A stretch of DNA of 64,000 nt from Eubacteriaceae bacterium (GTDB taxonomy: Bacteria > Bacillota > Clostridia > Lachnospirales > Lachnospiraceae). The stretch is taken from contig CAJTFB010000003.1 of NCBI GenBank assembly GCA_910575665.1, positions 1 through 64,000 on the forward strand, written 5' to 3'. Below the pieces are notes generated by a model, which was not told where the DNA came from, did no database searches, and worked only from the letters and a program-made list of their open reading frames with translations. Below, piece after piece: positions 61,804-64,000 of this stretch (position 1 is the first letter of the stretch; every line of letters starts with the position of its first letter). Both the position numbers and the translations under genes were made by a program.

Positions 61804-62469
61804 ATGTTGTTAAGATTTGAAGATATTTCCAAAGTATATGGAAATAATGGTATTAAGGTAGAGGCGCTAAAACATGTCGATCTGGAAATAGATGAGGGAG
61901 AAAGTGTCGCCATAATGGGGGCTTCTGGCTCTGGAAAGTCTACCCTGTTGAATGTAATGGGATGTATGGACAAAGCAACAGGGGGAGAATATTACATAAA
62001 TGATATAAATATCCGGGATTATTCTGACAAAAGAATGGCGGGTCTGAGGAATGAGGTTTTCGGCTTTGTAATGCAGGATTTTGCACTGATTGAACGATGT
62101 ACAGTGGAAAAAAATGTAATGCTGCCGTTGTACTATTCTAAAAAGTATAAAAAAGAGAAGAAAAAACGGGTAGAAGAGATGCTGGAGAAGGTGGGGCTGT
62201 TGGAGAAAAAGCAGCAGTTGGCGATGCGGCTTTCTGGGGGACAAAGACAGAGAGTGGCGATCGCAAGGGCATTAGTTAATGATGCCAGTATTTTATTGTG
62301 CGATGAGCCGACAGGAGCTTTGGATCAAAGGACAGGAAAAGAAATCATTGACATTTTTTCCGCTATAAATCAGCAGGGGAAGACCGTTATTCTTGTGACA
62401 CATGACGAAAATGTAGCAAAAAGCTGTCACCGGGTTTTGAATATATCGGATGGGGAGATTGTAAAATGA
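61804..62469 (+). CDS. LolD/MacB-type ABC ATPase
   Basis: A 221-residue ATPase: Walker A GASGSGKST near residue 38, LSGGQRQRVAIARAL, Walker B ILLCDEPTGALD and VTHDENVA. It energises permeases A and B. It starts 16 bases after permease B and is the last gene of the locus. It is related to the BceA-like ATPase at 38101 but belongs to a different operon. Confidence 0.92.
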   Translation: MLLRFEDISKVYGNNGIKVEALKHVDLEIDEGESVAIMGASGSGKSTLLNVMGCMDKATGGEYYINDINIRDYSDKRMAGLRNEVFGFVMQDFALIERCTVEKNVMLPLYYSKKYKKEKKKRVEEMLEKVGLLEKKQQLAMRLSGGQRQRVAIARALVNDASILLCDEPTGALDQRTGKEIIDIFSAINQQGKTVILVTHDENVAKSCHRVLNISDGEIVK

Positions 62470-62504
62470 AAAATAATAGAACATAATTATGAGAATTGAA
62501 AAGA

Positions 62505-62558
62505 TACAAAAACAGGGACCTCTGCATGGGGGATATGAATCTCTCGTGCAGAGGCCCC
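62505..62558 (-). terminator. Terminator of the leftward gene at 62578
   Basis: On the minus strand GGGGCCTCTGCA pairs with TGCAGAGGTCCC and is followed by TGTTTTTGT. It lies 20-60 bases past the stop. Confidence 0.7.
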
Positions 62559-62577
62559 TAAACGAATATGTTGTTTA

Positions 62578-63183
62578 TTATTCCTCGGTCTTTGGAGTGG
62601 AAAGGCCATCTCGCCAGTCTTCCATTTTTTTTGTAGCTGCGTCAATCGTTTTCTGACAGATATCTGGAAGTTTGCCTCCCCATGCTTTAGCTGCCTGGTC
62701 AAAACCTTTTTTGATCGCAGCAATCATTTTATCTGCCTTGGATGCATCTCCGCCACTAAGAGCCTGAGCCATGGAAACCAGACGGTCGCTGGTCTGCTCG
62801 ATGCCCCAGTAACCATCATCGGCGATGTCTTTCTGTGCCTGAGCTACTGTACTTGGATCAACGCTGATTTTTCCGTTTTTGACATCCTCGAATAGCTGTG
62901 AAAGCCTGGTGTATTTGTTTGCCTGCTTGCTCAGAAGCTGATTTACCAGGTTCTGCAGCTGCTGATTTTTTGTATTCAGTTCACCTTTCATCTTCTTTGC
63001 AATACTGGAATAATCTTTTACTTTTGAACCGGCGCTCTCCGTAGCTTTAGATGGTTCATAAACAACACCTGCATCTTTAGAAGAAACAGATTCGCTCTTT
63101 GTTTTGTCTGCAGCCTTTGTGGTTTTACTAGATACCGGACTATAGGCTGTGGACTGAGAATTAGAAATTCCGTTAACACTCAT
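62578..63183 (-). CDS. Lachnospiraceae-type hypothetical protein, sigma-D-expressed
   Basis: A 201-residue soluble protein. The first 50 residues are Ser/Thr/Lys-rich and disordered (MSVNGISNSQSTAYSPVSSK), followed by VVYEPS and helical segments with ADDGYWGIEQTSDRL and GFDQAAKAWGGKLPDI. This pattern is common in motile Lachnospiraceae near flagellar genes; its role is unknown. A good sigma-D promoter lies 54-79 bases upstream, so it is probably part of the motility regulon. No signal peptide; export by the flagellar route is possible. Confidence 0.72.
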   Translation of the reverse strand: MSVNGISNSQSTAYSPVSSKTTKAADKTKSESVSSKDAGVVYEPSKATESAGSKVKDYSSIAKKMKGELNTKNQQLQNLVNQLLSKQANKYTRLSQLFEDVKNGKISVDPSTVAQAQKDIADDGYWGIEQTSDRLVSMAQALSGGDASKADKMIAAIKKGFDQAAKAWGGKLPDICQKTIDAATKKMEDWRDGLSTPKTEE

Positions 63184-63236
63184 TTTTTTCCCCTCCTTGG
63201 TTTTGATTTACGGACATAAATCCTTATCTAGTATAT

Positions 63237-63262
63237 ATATCGGACCAAAAATTTAAAACTTA
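63237..63262 (-). promoter_or_regulatory. Sigma-D (flagellar sigma factor) promoter
   Basis: Read leftward: TAAG (63262-63259), 15 bases, CCGATAT (63243-63237). The -10 equals the sigma-D consensus CCGATAT exactly and the -35 differs from TAAA by one base. Confidence 0.7.
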
Positions 63263-63265
63263 ACC

Positions 63266-63294
63266 TTGAGATTCAAAGAATTTCGAGGTAAGAT
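63266..63294 (+). promoter_or_regulatory. Promoter of the CgeB/DUF3880-like gene
   Basis: TTGAGA (63266-63271), 17-base spacer, TAAGAT (63289-63294). It is divergent from the sigma-D promoter and would give a leader of about 87 bases holding copy B of the shared hairpins. Confidence 0.6.
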
Positions 63295-63308
63295 AAAAGA
63301 CAGAAAAA

Positions 63309-63380
63309 AGGGAAAAATAAATTTTTCCCTATGCAAGTTTGTGCGTGCACAAACTTGTGTGATGTGCGAACGCGAATGAG
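63309..63380 (+). ncRNA. Structured 5' leader, copy B (shared motif)
   Basis: AGGGAAAAA / TTTTTCCCT (63309-63330, loop TAAA) and CAAGTTTGTGC / GCACAAACTTG (63334-63357, loop GT) are perfect stems, followed by TGTGATGTGCGAACGCGAATGAGGT up to the ribosome site. Compared with copy A the first stem has changed bases on both arms, a sign of conserved pairing. Confidence 0.5.
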
Positions 63381-63387
63381 GTAAAAT

Positions 63388-64000
63388 ATGATAAAAAAAA
63401 TTATACTATTTACAAAGGGGATTGAGACCTTGTGGTTTTTCTCCGAACAAATGGGAAAGACTTTTGAACTGCTGGGATATGAAGTGTTTTACTTTGACCA
63501 GTGCAAAGAGTACCGGAGTTTAAGCGATCTGATCTGGTTTTGCGAGCCAGGGGTAACGGCCGCGATCAGCTTCAATTTTGACGGCTGTGCTGGGGAAGAA
63601 TACTTTATTGATTCAGAGGGCGTGTCTTTTTTTGATGCCAGGGATGTGCTGTTTATCAATATCGTGGTGGATCATCCATTTTATTATCATAAGTTTCTTC
63701 CCTATCTGCCTAAGAAATATATACAGATTTCGATTGATAGGGAACACGAAGCTTATCTCAGACGGTTTTTCCCAGAGATGCGCCGGGGGCCTTTTATGCC
63801 GCTGGGAGGAACAAGTTTGTGGGAAAATGGGAAATTCCCAGGATTTGATGATAGAAAATATGATATTGTGTTTACAGGGAATTATAATCCGCCAACGATA
63901 TTTTATGAGGCGATCCATCGCCACGGTGACGAATATGCGGAGTTTTATTATGATATCATCCATGATCTGATCCGTCATCCCTGGAAGTCGATGGACGCCA
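63388..64000 (+). CDS. CgeB/DUF3880-like glycosyltransferase, N-terminal part
   Basis: The first 204 residues of a protein that continues past the window. It begins MIKKIILFTKGIETLWFF, then the GYEVFYFD and INIVVDHPFYYH strands, and later YDIVFTGNYNPP. This order is like the N-terminal DUF3880 half of CgeB-type glycosyltransferases, which often sit in flagellin-glycosylation or surface-sugar loci. The neighbouring sigma-D gene fits that setting. A GAGGT site precedes the ATG. The catalytic C-terminal half is outside the window. Confidence 0.65.
   Translation, partial: MIKKIILFTKGIETLWFFSEQMGKTFELLGYEVFYFDQCKEYRSLSDLIWFCEPGVTAAISFNFDGCAGEEYFIDSEGVSFFDARDVLFINIVVDHPFYYHKFLPYLPKKYIQISIDREHEAYLRRFFPEMRRGPFMPLGGTSLWENGKFPGFDDRKYDIVFTGNYNPPTIFYEAIHRHGDEYAEFYYDIIHDLIRHPWKSMDA

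Overview
The window looks like a chromosome segment of a spore-forming, probably motile member of the Clostridia, most likely Lachnospiraceae. The evidence is the Firmicutes sporulation and division block (spoVT, hup, rqcP, yabP, yabQ, divIC, spoIIE, tilS, hpt, ftsH), promoters that fit sigma-G, sigma-E, Spo0A/sigma-A and sigma-D, AGGAGG-type ribosome sites throughout, and a family of hypothetical proteins typical of Lachnospiraceae. I cannot name a genus. No tRNA, rRNA or CRISPR array is visible.

Layout. (1) 1-5042: AT-rich accessory genes. A secreted protein and a lipoprotein are followed by a small assembly-line set: carrier protein, CapK/PaaK-type adenylating enzyme and two paralogous BtrH/C39-like proteins. 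(2) 5066-14516: a type I restriction-modification operon (hsdM, hsdS, hsdR). Between hsdS and hsdR sit two DUF3990 ADP-ribosyltransferase-like genes, small partner genes and an internally deleted NADAR gene. (3) 14556-15624: leftward PadR/DUF1048 pair and an XRE regulator. (4) 15735-18434: pantothenate operon panG-panB-panC, then an AraC regulator. (5) 19483-25168: a broken chemoreceptor gene, a BceRS-like two-component system and a large leftward hybrid kinase with a structured repeat upstream. (6) 25428-33745: a two-component system co-directional with a lipoprotein, an ABC transporter and two membrane-anchored extracellular proteins. (7) 33897-37959: two DUF2589 proteins, a small protein and a CHAP amidase, then a lone tyrosine recombinase and an unknown gene. 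(8) 38011-43300: BceAB-like transporter, then a radical SAM/partner pair behind a promoter with three LexA-like boxes. (9) 43498-47191: IbrA/IbrB-like pair behind a structured leader, then rubrerythrin and a thioredoxin-reductase-like flavoprotein. (10) 47210-56131: the sporulation/division block. (11) 56221-58435: a GH13 enzyme behind an operator-like dyad. (12) 58593-62469: a secreted bacteriocin-like protein with a MacB/FtsX-type ABC exporter. (13) 62505-64000: a sigma-D-type gene read leftward and the start of a CgeB/DUF3880-like glycosyltransferase.

The most unusual signals are the ADP-ribosylation genes inside the hsd operon; a leader motif shared by three unrelated genes (43574, 60695, 63309); the carrier-protein cluster at the left end; the DUF2589-CHAP locus; the secreted-protein/ABC locus with 20-bp-spaced repeats; and the LexA-like boxes over the radical SAM promoter. 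Functions given for these are inferences from motifs read by eye; no database search was run.
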